A stretch of DNA of 64,000 nt from Tritrichomonas musculus (Eukaryota > Parabasalia > Tritrichomonadida > Tritrichomonadidae): positions 5,747,501-5,811,500 of the forward strand of contig JAPFFF010000004.1 of assembly GCA_039105265.1 (NCBI GenBank). The letters are read 5' to 3'. Position numbers and translations under genes: made by a program. The notes under the pieces were generated by a model. It was not told where the DNA came from. It searched no databases and worked only from the letters and a program-made list of their open reading frames with translations. Below, in pieces: positions 24,926 through 35,154 of the stretch; the first letter of the stretch is position 1; each line of letters begins with the position of its first letter.

Positions 24926-26632
24926 TTGTATTTTTTTTCACCAATTGACTCTTCTATTGATGAAAGTAATGAAGAACTAATAGAAACACCACAAACAATG
25001 ACCGAACCAAGACCACATGCGACATCTACCCAAATTCTCTCACATGTGATTCCAACAAACAATTCAAACTCGCAGCCAAGGCCAACTATAAATTATAACC
25101 ATTCATGGAGTTTTTATCCAGGTTTACTTGAAGATGATTTTTCACAAATTGGTAGTTTTCAACACAATGGAATTGATAGAATTGAAGTAGATGTTGACAC
25201 ACTTATGACAGCAATTCTCTATGGAAAACATTTCAGCAAATATTTTTGAAGATATTGATTGAATTTAATAGTGAGCTTAATCTTTTTGTATTATTTTTGT
25301 GAAGGATATTGATTAAATTATATTAACTGGATATCTATTGAATTCATTTGTGAATTATATTTGTGATTTTCAGGGGTGGATTGCCTGGATGGTTTACAGC
25401 ATTGAATTGAACGCGTGATTTAAATTTTTGAATTCACGACAGCTTTAGCTGGCTTGTGCTTTACAAGTTGATAGATGGAACTTTTTCTGTAGCGTATGTG
25501 GAACAAAATCTGCCCCCTTGTATAGGAGCATGGGTGTTTTGTGGAATCGCGTGGCCAAACTGCTGGGGTTGGTAGGCTAGCAAAGCTGGAAACCACAGTA
25601 TACTACTGAAGACGTACAAGAGGATTTGCATCAGAAACCACAAAAAATGCTCGAAATATCAGAAAAGAAAATGAGCTTAGTGATGAAATTGAAAGATTGA
25701 CAAAAGAAAACACTTTACTTAGAAAAATGTGTGATAGTTTTAAAGAAAAAGTAATAGAACTTTCTGAAGAAGTAGAAAGTCTTAAAATTAGCAATGTGGA
25801 AAATTATAATTTATTTCTCCATTATCCATTTTTGTCTAGGCATATCTCATCTCGGAATTTAAAGAACGAAAGTGAAAATTCAAAGAATGGAAATAGATTC
25901 AAAGACGAATTAACACCGATTTATATTTTACTCAGTTTGTCAGGAGAATATTATACATATATTTTGCATAAGCATTTTGGTTTTCCTTCTTCAAGAATTT
26001 GCAGGAAATAAAATGAAGAGTTCGAAGAAAAATATTGAATAAATGAAACTATCATTGATGGTAGCAACGAGTCAATTTCTAGGCCGATTAAACTTTTTTG
26101 GAACAAAGAAGACAAGAGATGTGTAATTGCAGTGTATGTTGCTTCAGTTAGTGCAAAATTGGCTGTACATAAAGATGGTATAGCTGAAGGATTACTCATC
26201 GAAAAACAAATTAAAGACCAACTTGTTGAACTGATGAGCACAAATATTGATATATTCAATTCATTTTATGAAGAACACAAGGACCAAATCACAAATTGTT
26301 TTTTTTTTTTTTTTTTTTTTTTTTTTCAGTAAATCAAAACAATAAATCCTTTCCAATCTTTCTCAAAAATAAGCAAATGGTGCTGCTGATCAAGACATAA
26401 TATCTGATTTAGAGGAAATTGCATTTTGCTGCAGAGATTTAGGAATGGAGGTTATTGGACTCTCATTTGATGGCGATCCATCTTATTTGTATTATGTCAA
26501 TAATATGTGCAGCCAAATTGGTCAATTAACAAAACTTAACCTAAAACTTCCACTCTCATCAATCTTCACAGAATATTCTGGAATCTTAATTTTTCAAGAT
26601 GCACTTCGCCTTGTTAAGTTCTGCAGTTAGGT
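24926..26632 (+). pseudogene. Broken transposase, possibly P-element/THAP9-like
   Basis: Pieces of one protein are spread over several frames: an acidic/polar N-terminus (24926-25249), a Leu-zipper-like coiled coil with ENTLLRKMCDSFKEKVIELS, then LLSLSGEYYTYILHKHFGFP followed by SSRICRK (25697-26011), CVIAVYVASVSAKLAVHKDG (about 26117-26176), and GMEVIGLSFDGDPSYL with FQDALRLVKFC (26445-26630). The order (coiled coil, FGFPSSR, V.SVSAK.A, SFDGDPS, QDALRLVK) recalls P-element/THAP9 transposases (LPS-R-TL, SxDG, DPxHLxKxxR), but this is my inference from motif order. The frame is lost several times, a stretch at 25250-25640 does not fit, and a T-run of about 29 lies at 26299. The 3' end is cut by Polinton-end sequence. 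Confidence 0.4.
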
Positions 26633-26724
26633 TAAGGTGGCTACATGCTAAACACCCTCCGCCCACCCTTAAAAACTTTCAGAAGCCCCTCCAACGACAT
26701 CAGGACCCTTCTCTTAGAGCTCTA

Positions 26725-28004
26725 TAGGGTGGTCGATAAGTAACCGCAATTTTGATGTGTATTAATGCTGCTGGTTTTATAAAATTATTATTAAATAGGT
26801 CTTTAAAAGTATTTATATTTACATATATTTTTTTTTATCAAACTTGTTTATGTTGATTAAAAAAAGGTATATCAAAATATTGTACGTTAAAAAAATACGT
26901 TAAAATTAAATGGAACAAAGGTATGCGATAAAATTTTGCCTCCGAAAACAGATGAAACCTAAAGATATCATCGTGGAATTACAAAAAACATATGGAGATG
27001 AATGTCTATCAGAAACCCAAATATATTTTTGGATCCGTGAAATTAAGTGTGGCCGAGAAGATTTAAGTGATCTGCCCAAGCCTGGAAGACCAGTGGATGA
27101 ACAATTAACGGTCGCAATTCAAAAAGCTCATGATGAAAATAAATATGCATCATCTAGAGGCATTGCTCAAAAGGTTCATGTTTCACATACGACAGTATTG
27201 GATCATATGACTAATTTGATTGGTTTGAAATTCGTGCATCTTAGAGTTCATCCGCATTTATTAACAAAAGAACAAATGAAAAATAGAAAAAAAATTAGCG
27301 AAAGTTTTATTACGAAATTTGGAATATGAAGAATCAACAGGATATAAATTCGTTTTAACAGGTGATGAATCTTGGTTTGTATTTCATTATCCAACAAAGG
27401 AAATTTGGATAATGAAAGGAGAAGACATTCCAGCTTATCACAAAAACACTCAATTTGAAAAAAGTCAATGTTTACAATTTTTATTAATGGAAAAGGAGTT
27501 CAATTAATTAACCTCAAACCGATGGATACGAAAATATCTGCGGATTATTTTATAAATAATATTTTATTGGCAATTGAAAATTCCGAATTAATGAAGAAAT
27601 CGAGAAGATGGAAGCACAAGCTTTGTCTGCATTACGATAATGCCCCCAGTCATACTGCAGGAAAAGTGAAAGCACACATTGAAAACTCAAAAGTTAATAT
27701 TTTGGACCATCCTGCATATTCGCCTGATTTGGCTATATGTGATTTTGGATTGTTCGGCACTATGAAAGAATCATTCAAAGGAAATGATTTTGAAGACGAA
27801 GATGAGCTGTTAGAAGCTATTAAAAATTTTTTTGTCTCAAAAAGTGAAGATTTTTTTAAATCATTATTTCCCGAATGGATAAGAAGACTTAAAGCATGCA
27901 TTTCATATAAAGGTAATTATATTTAATAAACATTAATATTATATATTCATATTTATATTTTATTCAATATTCATAAAAATTGCGGTTACTTAATGGCCAC
28001 CCTA
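26725..28004 (+). mobile_element. mariner element, 1.28 kb, degraded
   Basis: Inverted ends TAGGGTGGTCGATAAGTAAC (26725) and, reversed, TAGGGTGGCCATTAAGTAAC (closing at 28004) differ at only a few positions. Both ends carry the box AGTAACCGCAATTTT. TA flanks each side (26723-26724 and 28005-28006). The size and the encoded D,D34D transposase place it in the mariner family of Tc1/mariner. It inserted into Polinton end sequence, so it is younger than that fossil. Confidence 0.93.
26910..27926 (+). pseudogene. mariner transposase, two frameshifts
   Basis: Cut-and-paste transposase of about 335 residues. It has an N-terminal helix-turn-helix (MEQRYAIKFCLRKQMKP...), the linker PKPGRP, a second HTH (RGIAQKVHVSHTTVLDHM), then the catalytic core: TGDESWFVFHYPTK (first Asp), LHYDNAPSHTA (second Asp), and HPAYSPDLAICDFGLF (third Asp). 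The last two Asp are separated by 34 residues, the D,D34D signature of mariner. The usual SPDLAPCDF is SPDLAICDF here. Frame 1 covers 26910-27329, a shifted frame 27319-27507, and frame 1 returns at 27468-27926. The two compensating frameshifts are near 27320 and 27475, both in A- or T-rich runs. There are no other internal stops, so decay is recent or the shifts are consensus errors. Confidence 0.93.
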
Positions 28005-28157
28005 TAAAAATGAGTTTGTAAACGCTGCACTATAATTATAGTGAGTTAGTTCCTCACGTATAGCACTAGTAAACGATATATCACCCAACAGAACCCCTAT
28101 TTTCGAAATCTCTATAAATAGCCCTAAATGCATTTTCAAGATGCACTTCGCCTTGTT

Positions 28158-30165
28158 TAGGTAAATTAAATGAATTATAAAAGAGATGTGCAGGTTGACT
28201 ATCAAGTGCATCTGCCATTGGAAACTACTTAAAATTCATCAATTGACGGAGTTGTAGATGATGTATACTCTAACAGAATTAATTTCAAGTATCCTCCTGA
28301 ATGGAACACATTTAATGGAATTATATTAGTTGTCCGATAAAGAATATTTTAAAAGAAGGAATCAATGTAGAATCTCAAAATAAATATCATAAATACTATT
28401 ATCAATTAAATCGTATAGAGAAAATTGATGTAAAGAAATCTGTATTAAAGTATAATGAGCTATATATATTTATGAGATATGCATTAACATCTAAAGAAAT
28501 AGAAGACATTAATAATGAATAATAGTAAAGGTATCGAAAATCAAATAGAGATTCGTTTATCAAATATGAATCCTGATGGCATTAATGTGTTTCGTATTCC
28601 TATTAACATAACGATTGATGAAGATAATACATGGAACGATATTCGAAATAAAATAATAAAATGCATTAATAATATGAATTTATATAATTATATGCATGCC
28701 GAAATCTTTAAATTTTATAGTAATTACCCAGAAGAACTTGTCGATAGAATAAATCAATTAAATAGTATTCGTGATAATTAAGATTTAATGATATTGCGAT
28801 TTAATGATTTAATTGGATATGATATACCTTTCTATATCACTAGCGAAGATGTTGATATCTTCAATTGAAGCAATTAGTATTCGAGAAGTTTGACAATGAT
28901 TACTACTGTGACTATTTGATTACTCCTAATAATGACGAATCATATAATAGCGCATATAAATGGAATGATAATTTTAATGAAACGGTTTATGGTTATCCAT
29001 TTCTATTTAACGAGGGTGCTGTATCGTTTGATAGTAAGCACTTTGTATTCGATTTAGATACACGAAATTTTCTTAATATCGGATCTAGTTAAAATTAAAA
29101 TCCTATTGAGTATGCATGTAAATATCATCGAAATCTATACTTTCATAACATCAGAACGGATATAGATTGTCGAATTGCTGTGTCATTTGCAAGTCAATCG
29201 AATCATAATATCATATGATAGGAGAAAACTAACGAGAGATTAGAAAACATTAAATATTAAAAGATTAATGATAACGGCGATTCGTTTTGGATTGAATGTT
29301 ACGATAACGATGATATTAAAATCCCGATTAATTTTAACGATGATGTCGTTCTTACAATGGATGTAGTGTTCTTGCAGAATCAGAAACTACTGTATTCTTA
29401 ATGTTATATAAATGAATCGAGTGAAATTCAAAATTATTGATGAAGTTTATGCAAAATATCTTACGAATACATTATCAAATTTCAAGATTTTTAAGTAGCA
29501 GATGATGAAACTAAAGAGTTTTTAAGTAGCAGAGTAGTTCACGATCAAAATATTCCTCCACCTAAGTTTATGCATATATATTCGAAGATTCCTCATGGAT
29601 TTCAGATGGATACATTTATTGGAACCCCTAATTACTTGATGTTAATTAATATTAATTCTCGTAAAGCATATGCTTATTAAATGTCTGGTAAGGGAGCTAA
29701 AGAAGTATTGAGATCGTTAAATGAATTCATTAAAGTAGAACCTGAGTGTAAGTCTATAACATCAAATGAGGATACAGCAAATTTATCGAAATTCCTACTT
29801 GATTTCATGAGGGAACATAATATAATATACACAACGACTACAGATGACGATCATAGCAAACTAGGTATCATTAATAGATTCATGAGGACTATACGTGATA
29901 TGAAAGCTAACCAACCTAATGTTGATATACTATCATTAGTTGAATCCTATAATGATATGCCTCACAGATCTCTTAATTATAAATCCCCTAATGATTTCAC
30001 TTAAAAAGATGAGGTAGAGTATATCAATAAGATGAGAGGTGAGGAAAATCCTTATAAATTCAAACCTGGTGATTTCGTTAGAGTAATTCTCAAAATAACA
30101 AGCCTACTTGGTATGCCAAAGGCCAAATTGCCAAAACCTGACATACTTACTATTCTTTTTTGAAA
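28158..30165 (+). mobile_element. Polinton/Maverick fossil 1 with integrase relic
   Basis: An AT-rich fossil segment whose most recognisable part is a retroviral-type (rve) integrase relic at about 29570-30110, including TTDDDHSKLGIINRFMRTIR and YNDMPHRSLNYKSPNDF. This is the hallmark of Polintons. Further upstream, 28515-28781 and 28865-29092 code for short acidic proteins of the kind found in trichomonad Mavericks, which I cannot assign to a named part. Polymerase, protease, ATPase and capsid genes are not seen. It is clearly broken, with many breaks, and truncated on both sides. The age is moderate, since long stretches still read as protein. Confidence 0.75.
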
Positions 30166-30438
30166 GTATTCAATTTATTGATTTATAATTAATTCAATAT
30201 TTGAAAAGATCATTCAAATTTGAATCAAAAGAAAATTTGCGTAGAGATTTATGTTTAAAAATGGAGTCAAAGACTGATACTTATTTGGGTTTACTTATAA
30301 TCTGGGTTATCTTATTGATATTGATTAAAAATTTACTTGAGACATATTAAATAATCAAAAAGGTACGCTTTTAAGTTTGAATTTTATTGAGTTCATCAAA
30401 AATTTTTTTTGAGTAAATTTAATTGAAAATTTCTATAA

Positions 30439-30444
30439 TCATTG
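30439..30444 (+). promoter_or_regulatory. Initiator-like TCATTG before the C2/EF-hand gene
   Basis: The sequence TCATTG lies 20 bp before the ATG at 30459. It fits the trichomonad core initiator TCA(+1)Py(T/A) and supports choosing that ATG. Confidence 0.4.
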
Positions 30445-30458
30445 AAATCAAAATACAT

Positions 30459-31349
30459 ATGATTCTACATATAAAAGTTGTTGCTGCAACAGATATACCA
30501 AAAATGGACGTTATTGGTAAAGCTGATCCATATCTTACAATTAAATATAATAAATCAAAAAAAGAAATGAAAACAAGCTACTGCAAACAAACTTATTCTC
30601 CAATTTGGAATGAAGAATTTCATGTGCCAGTTGATATTGATGGTTTAATCCATATGGAATTATTTGATTGGGATAAAGTTACAAAAGATGATCTTATTTC
30701 AACAAAAGATTTCCCAATAAATACATTTCAAGAAGGAAAAATCAGTGATGATTGGTATGAATTTGTTCCAGAGCCAAAAATCAAAAAACCAGGAAAAGTT
30801 CATTTAGTTTTCCACCTTGCTTCCAAAGATCAAACTCCTTTTGTTAAAAATTCGCAATCAAAAACAAAAAATAACTTCTATATGCTCAAACCTAAATTAG
30901 TTACAGATGAACAATATGAATTTCTCTTAGAAGCTTTTAATGAAATAGATGAGGATCACAATGGTAACATCAACCTATCTGAAACCAAAAATTTCCTTGA
31001 GAAAATTGGTGTAAATCATGTTTTTGCTCCTCTTGCTTTTGAAATATGCGATAAAAATCAAAATTCTACAATAACTTTTGATGAATTTAGACCATTTTAT
31101 AAATTATTAGGTGACATAGAAAAAGATCGTTCTACGATTTACAAAGTTTTATTTGACAAATTTGATTCAGATAAAAACGGATATCTTGATAAAAAAGAAG
31201 TTGTCAGGCTTCTTTTCTTTTTTGGTGGAGATGATTGGAATGAAGATGATGCCATAAGATTCATTGATAATCATGATACCAATAATGATGGAAAACTCAA
31301 TTTCAATGAACTGTGCAACTTGATAGAGGATGAAATTTCAAATAATTAA
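30459..31349 (+). CDS. C2-domain protein with four EF-hands
   Basis: A 296-residue soluble protein, probably a calcium-dependent membrane- or phospholipid-binding sensor. Residues 1-125 are a C2 domain: LHIKVVAATDIPKMD, GKADPYLTIKY, SPIWNEEFHVPV and ELFDWDKVTKDD supply the calcium-binding Asp residues. Four EF-hand loops follow: DEDHNGNINLSE, DKNQNSTITFDE (Ser replaces the central Gly), DSDKNGYLDKKE and DTNNDGKLNFNE; the first, third and fourth are canonical. The frame can be opened upstream only with a TTG, so I take the first ATG, which has an initiator-like motif upstream and places the first beta strand at the N-terminus. The stop is in TAAAA. It lies 158 bp upstream of the kinase gene on the same strand. 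There is no signal peptide or membrane segment. Confidence 0.93.
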   Translation: MILHIKVVAATDIPKMDVIGKADPYLTIKYNKSKKEMKTSYCKQTYSPIWNEEFHVPVDIDGLIHMELFDWDKVTKDDLISTKDFPINTFQEGKISDDWYEFVPEPKIKKPGKVHLVFHLASKDQTPFVKNSQSKTKNNFYMLKPKLVTDEQYEFLLEAFNEIDEDHNGNINLSETKNFLEKIGVNHVFAPLAFEICDKNQNSTITFDEFRPFYKLLGDIEKDRSTIYKVLFDKFDSDKNGYLDKKEVVRLLFFFGGDDWNEDDAIRFIDNHDTNNDGKLNFNELCNLIEDEISNN

Positions 31350-31498
31350 AATTGTTTCTTAACTATTTTTTTCTATTTGGTATATATATAATAACATAAA
31401 TAAACGATTTATTAATTATTTTGAATTTTTATTGATTCAAAAAAGTTGAAAAAGGATGAAATTTAATCAAAAACTTTTTGAATGTATATTTGGTTTAA

Positions 31499-31505
31499 TC
31501 ATATT
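31499..31505 (+). promoter_or_regulatory. Initiator-like TCATATT before the kinase-Sel1 gene
   Basis: TCATATT ends 2 bp before the ATG at 31508 and matches the trichomonad initiator pattern TCA-Py-A/T. If used, the mRNA would have a 5' leader of under 10 nt, usual for trichomonads. Confidence 0.45.
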
Positions 31506-31507
31506 AA

Positions 31508-33868
31508 ATGAATGATGAAAATGAATTTTATCTTGAAGTCGATCTGAATCAATTCGAGAAAATTAGAAAATTAGGAGAGGGAGGATATGGAAAAGCTTTT
31601 CTTGTGAAGAATAAACAAAATTCAAAATTTTATGCTGCCAAGGTTTTAATGAAGAAAGATGATATGAGTCCAGAAGAAATAGAAAAAGCTTATTGCGATT
31701 TTAAAAAAGAAGCAAAGATGCTTGAAAGGGTCGAGCATCCATGCATCCTTCATTATTATGGATTTTGTAGCCACGACTTTCATGACAACCCAAGACCAAC
31801 AATAATTACAGAATATGCAGAATATGAATCTCTTGATGAAGCACTTAAAAAAAAAAGAAATAATTCTTTTAACGAATTTAATGACACAATTAAGTATATT
31901 ATTATGTATGGAATAGCAAGAGGAATGGAATTTCTTCATCAAAATAACGTTATTCATAGAGATCTTAAGCCACTTAATATTTTCCTCAATCAATTTTTAT
32001 TTCCTATAATCGGAGACTTTGGGCTTGCTAAAATCGCGGATCCAAAAAATAATACACAAAATATAAAAGCTGGTACATTAATATATCAAGCACCTGAAAT
32101 TTTTAATTCCGATACTGTTACCGAAAAAATAGATATTTATGCATATGGAATAATTCTATACGAGATTGTTACAGGTGAAATTCCATTTAAGCACATAAAT
32201 GAGGCTCAATTTTCTTTAAATGTCACCAACAAAAATAAACGTCCAGAGTTTCCAAAAGAAGGAATAGATGAAAAAATGAAATCGCTAATTCAAAGATGTT
32301 GGGATAAAAATCCAAAAGCCCGCCCTCCTTTTACAAAAATTATCAAAATACTAGAAGATAGCGATATGATTAAAAGAATGAAAGTTGATCCAACCCAATT
32401 CAATAATTATGTTAAAATAGTTAATTGTTCAAGGAAAACGTTTTACGAAGATGCATCGAAAACTTTTATCTCCTATGACAAAATAATCAAAACTCAGATG
32501 GAAAAGTCCATTAAACTTTATCCATATCAACAATTTTTAAAACTCAGTACAGAATGCCAAAATTTTGTTTTAGAAGCTGAAAAAGGCGATTCGCCTCAAA
32601 AGATTTATCAATTAGCGCAAAATTTAATATATGGTAAAAACGGATTTCCACATGATTCTGAACTTGGGATGCAATATCTCACCTTGGCCGAAAATTATCA
32701 ATATTCTCCAGCATCAGTACTAAAAGGAGTTCTTCTCTATGAAGGGAAGTATGTTCCAAAGAATATTCTTAAAGCGAAAGAAGCATTAAATAAGCGTTTT
32801 TTACATAGAGATTATAATTCAATACTTTACATGGCGAAAATTGAATTAGAAGAAAAGGAGCCAAATTATCAAAAAGTTAAAGAAGACTTAGTTAATTTAT
32901 CAACTTATAATTTAAATACGGAAGCCATGGTTTTATATGGCAAGTTGTGCATGAAAGAGACCCAAAATGGAAAACTCAAAAGAGATTTTCAACAATCTTT
33001 TGAATATTTCAAAAAAGCAGCTGAAAAAGAAGACGCAGAAGGACTTGCATATTATGGCCTTTTTTATTACTACGGATATGGCGTTGTAGACTATAATTTC
33101 GAGAAAGCAGCCGACCTTTTCCAAGAATCATATGATAAAGGAAGTATGACAGGTGCTGCCTTTTTGTCCGAATGTTATGCGAAAGGTCGAGGAGTTACTA
33201 AAGATGGAAAGCGAGCAGTTGAATTAGCTAGAGAATCTAAACAACATGGTAATAATACTGGAAAGAACAAATATGGCATTTATTTGAATCAAGGACTTGG
33301 AGATCTTGAAATAAACAAGAAAGAGAGCTGCCGTTTGTGGAAAGAAACAGCATTAGAAGGTGATGCGGAAGGATCATTTTTATATGCTAACTGTCTTGTT
33401 GAAGGTGACGAATATCGCGTTAAGAGAAACATTGAAGAAGCTATAAAATACTACAGAGAATCGATTTCAGGAGGAAATTTGACAGCAATGGCGTCTTATG
33501 GCTATATACTAATTCAAGGCCAATTTAGTGATCAGAATATTCAGGAAGGACTTGGAATGATTAAATTTGCAGCTAATCATGGAGATGATTTCGCAATTGC
33601 CATTTATTCACACATGCTAATCAATGGAATTGGAGTCAACATTAATATTGGAAAAGCAAAGAAATATTTGGATATTGGAAAGAGCAGAGGAATTGTTGAC
33701 TGCTATTATATGTATTCTGAATTAGTAGAGCAGGATTATATTCCAAATAAAGGACAGGAAGAAATTGAAAAATGCAAGGCAAAAGCAATTCATTCGGAAT
33801 ATGATATCAAAGATAGTGATGATAAAGATTTCGAATCAAATTTCTCAAATGGTTGTTTAGTTCTTTAA
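31508..33868 (+). CDS. Protein kinase with C-terminal Sel1 repeats
   Basis: A 786-residue Ser/Thr-type kinase, TKL-like. The kinase domain (about residues 15-290) is complete: GEGGYG (23-28), the ATP-binding Lys in FYAAKVL (45), HRDLKPLN (150-157), DFGLAK (170-175), GTLIYQAPEIF and the RP of subdomain XI (KARPPF). All catalytic residues are present, so it should be active. From about residue 390 to 750 come Sel1-like repeats (for example AEGLAYYGLFYYYGYGV, GAAFLSECYAKGRGV, AIYSHMLINGIGV), an alpha-solenoid used for protein binding. Kinase-plus-Sel1 is a strongly expanded architecture in trichomonads and Entamoeba-like protists. The C-terminus NGCLVL does not form a clear prenylation box. The stop lies in TAAAA. 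Substrates cannot be told from sequence. Confidence 0.95.
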   Translation: MNDENEFYLEVDLNQFEKIRKLGEGGYGKAFLVKNKQNSKFYAAKVLMKKDDMSPEEIEKAYCDFKKEAKMLERVEHPCILHYYGFCSHDFHDNPRPTIITEYAEYESLDEALKKKRNNSFNEFNDTIKYIIMYGIARGMEFLHQNNVIHRDLKPLNIFLNQFLFPIIGDFGLAKIADPKNNTQNIKAGTLIYQAPEIFNSDTVTEKIDIYAYGIILYEIVTGEIPFKHINEAQFSLNVTNKNKRPEFPKEGIDEKMKSLIQRCWDKNPKARPPFTKIIKILEDSDMIKRMKVDPTQFNNYVKIVNCSRKTFYEDASKTFISYDKIIKTQMEKSIKLYPYQQFLKLSTECQNFVLEAEKGDSPQKIYQLAQNLIYGKNGFPHDSELGMQYLTLAENYQYSPASVLKGVLLYEGKYVPKNILKAKEALNKRFLHRDYNSILYMAKIELEEKEPNYQKVKEDLVNLSTYNLNTEAMVLYGKLCMKETQNGKLKRDFQQSFEYFKKAAEKEDAEGLAYYGLFYYYGYGVVDYNFEKAADLFQESYDKGSMTGAAFLSECYAKGRGVTKDGKRAVELARESKQHGNNTGKNKYGIYLNQGLGDLEINKKESCRLWKETALEGDAEGSFLYANCLVEGDEYRVKRNIEEAIKYYRESISGGNLTAMASYGYILIQGQFSDQNIQEGLGMIKFAANHGDDFAIAIYSHMLINGIGVNINIGKAKKYLDIGKSRGIVDCYYMYSELVEQDYIPNKGQEEIEKCKAKAIHSEYDIKDSDDKDFESNFSNGCLVL

Positions 33869-34341
33869 AATAATATAATCTGAATGATTTTGAGTGATTC
33901 ATTAATCATTCATCGGGGGAAAAAAAAATCTGTTTCTTGTTATCTATCATTCGTGTTACTATAAATATATTTTTTTAAACTAAATTTCTCTTTTCAATTT
34001 TTAAAAACATCATTGAAAACAAAACTTTTTTGAGATGATAAATGCTTATCCGAATTAGTTATATTTTGATCTCTATGAAAGAAAGCTGATATTTGGTCTA
34101 ATTTTTGTGATGATCATAAAATAAAGTAAAATCAGGGATTTCATTTTTTTAAAACAAAGTTTATTATAGTATCGTGAAAAAGTTGGGTTCGATTTGAAAA
34201 AGTGGGATTCATAAAACTTTTTGCATTCAATTATTTCAATTTTTTTACATTACATAATGTTTTTCTCTCAAAAGGATAAAGTTGGTTTTTTTTTTTTGTA
34301 TCAATTTGTCAGTTTTTGTTATAAGTTATAGAATTATTTGT
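33869..34341. other. Intergenic, nothing recognised
   Basis: AT-rich spacer with homopolymer runs between the kinase stop and the small MITE at 34346. No ORF or RNA gene was seen. Confidence 0.5.
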
Positions 34342-34345
34342 TTAA

Positions 34346-34585
34346 GGTACAAATCCAGTACGTTATTTTTTGAATAGGAGAACGTTTATTATTTGAATAG
34401 TTGCATGTCTCTGAAAAAGTTTAAATTGACTAGGTTTGTTTTTGACACTTATTTTACAATTTATATAAACATTATGACATGTTATATGAAATGGATGGAA
34501 ATAATCGTTTTTTATTTAACATGTCATCTTATTCTTTGAGAATGTCAAAAAAAATTGCGGTTACTAAACGTACTGGATTTGTACC
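34346..34585. mobile_element. 240-bp MITE with TTAA (or TA) flanks
   Basis: Perfect 19-bp inverted ends, GGTACAAATCCAGTACGTT, are flanked by TTAA at 34342-34345 and 34586-34589. The right end continues inward as TTAGTAACCGCAATTTT, sharing the 15-bp box AGTAACCGCAATTTT with both ends of the mariner at 26725-28004. The duplication could be TTAA (piggyBac-type) or TA with an A at the element tip (mariner-type). The shared box favours the second. It is non-coding. Confidence 0.88.
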
Positions 34586-34793
34586 TTAAATATACAAAAT
34601 CAATCTGAAATAATTTGAATATAATGTATCAAAAAGTTCTTGGTATGAAATCATATTTTCAGTTAAATTGCGATCATTCTTTTAATTATTTTGAAAGATA
34701 AATCTCAAAAAGATCACTTGATGATGTGTTTTTTCAATAAAAACTCCTATCAGTATTTGAATTTTTGATTGGATTTTGATTTCATTTCATTAA

Positions 34794-35154
34794 ATGTGGC
34801 CGACAACACCTCCAAATCTTGGTAAAAAAAATTTCAAAACCCCCACAACAAAGAACATGTTCATTTCATGGAACAGAAGAAGAGTCTAAAGCATTCAATG
34901 AATTGATTCAAAATGATACATATATATTTGCTAATACATTTATTGAACAAGTTGGTTTCCTGTCTGAGAATCTAAGAACTCAAACGATCTGTGTCAAGTA
35001 CCGTCAGATCGGAGACGTTTTTGGTATCTCAAAGCAAAAAGCCAGAAAACTCCATATGAAATTTATGAGAGGAGTTGGACGTGACGGACGACCACCATGT
35101 TTAACAGACGAAAAAATCATTTTATTGGATAATGAAATCAACAGAGTAGAAAGG
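34794..35154 (+). pseudogene. HTH transposase-like N-terminal fragment
   Basis: The likely start is the ATG at 34794 (MWPTTPPNLGKK), which follows TTTCATTTCATTAA. The frame moves within an A-run near 34823 and continues as ISKPPQQRTCSFHGTEEESK and onward to GRPPCLTDEKIILLDNEINR. The middle (YRQIGDVFGISKQKARKLHM) is a helix-turn-helix, and a GRPP linker followed by LTDEKI is usual in the DNA-binding half of repetitive transposases. No DDE catalytic part follows, because Polinton-type sequence starts at about 35155. I infer a DNA transposon remnant; a host HTH gene is also possible. Confidence 0.5.

Larger units (their letters stand above)
26633..28132. mobile_element. Polinton-like terminal fragment (fossil) holding a mariner copy
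   Basis: Sequence at 26633-26722 (GGTTAAGGTGGC..., ...AGAAGCCCCTCC...) and 28007-28132 (...AGTTTGTAAACG...) resembles the left end of the second Polinton fossil at 35155-35290, which has GGTTAAGG, AAGCCCCT and AGTTTGTAAACG in the same order. The two parts are separated by the mariner element at 26725-28004. A 25-bp block is present on both sides (26591-26615 and 28133-28157). It is a broken fossil fragment, not a whole element. Confidence 0.5.

Noticed and set aside
30423-30458. Upstream extension of the C2/EF-hand gene from a TTG
   Set aside because: Non-ATG start; the initiator-like motif and the C2 fold both favour the ATG at 30459.
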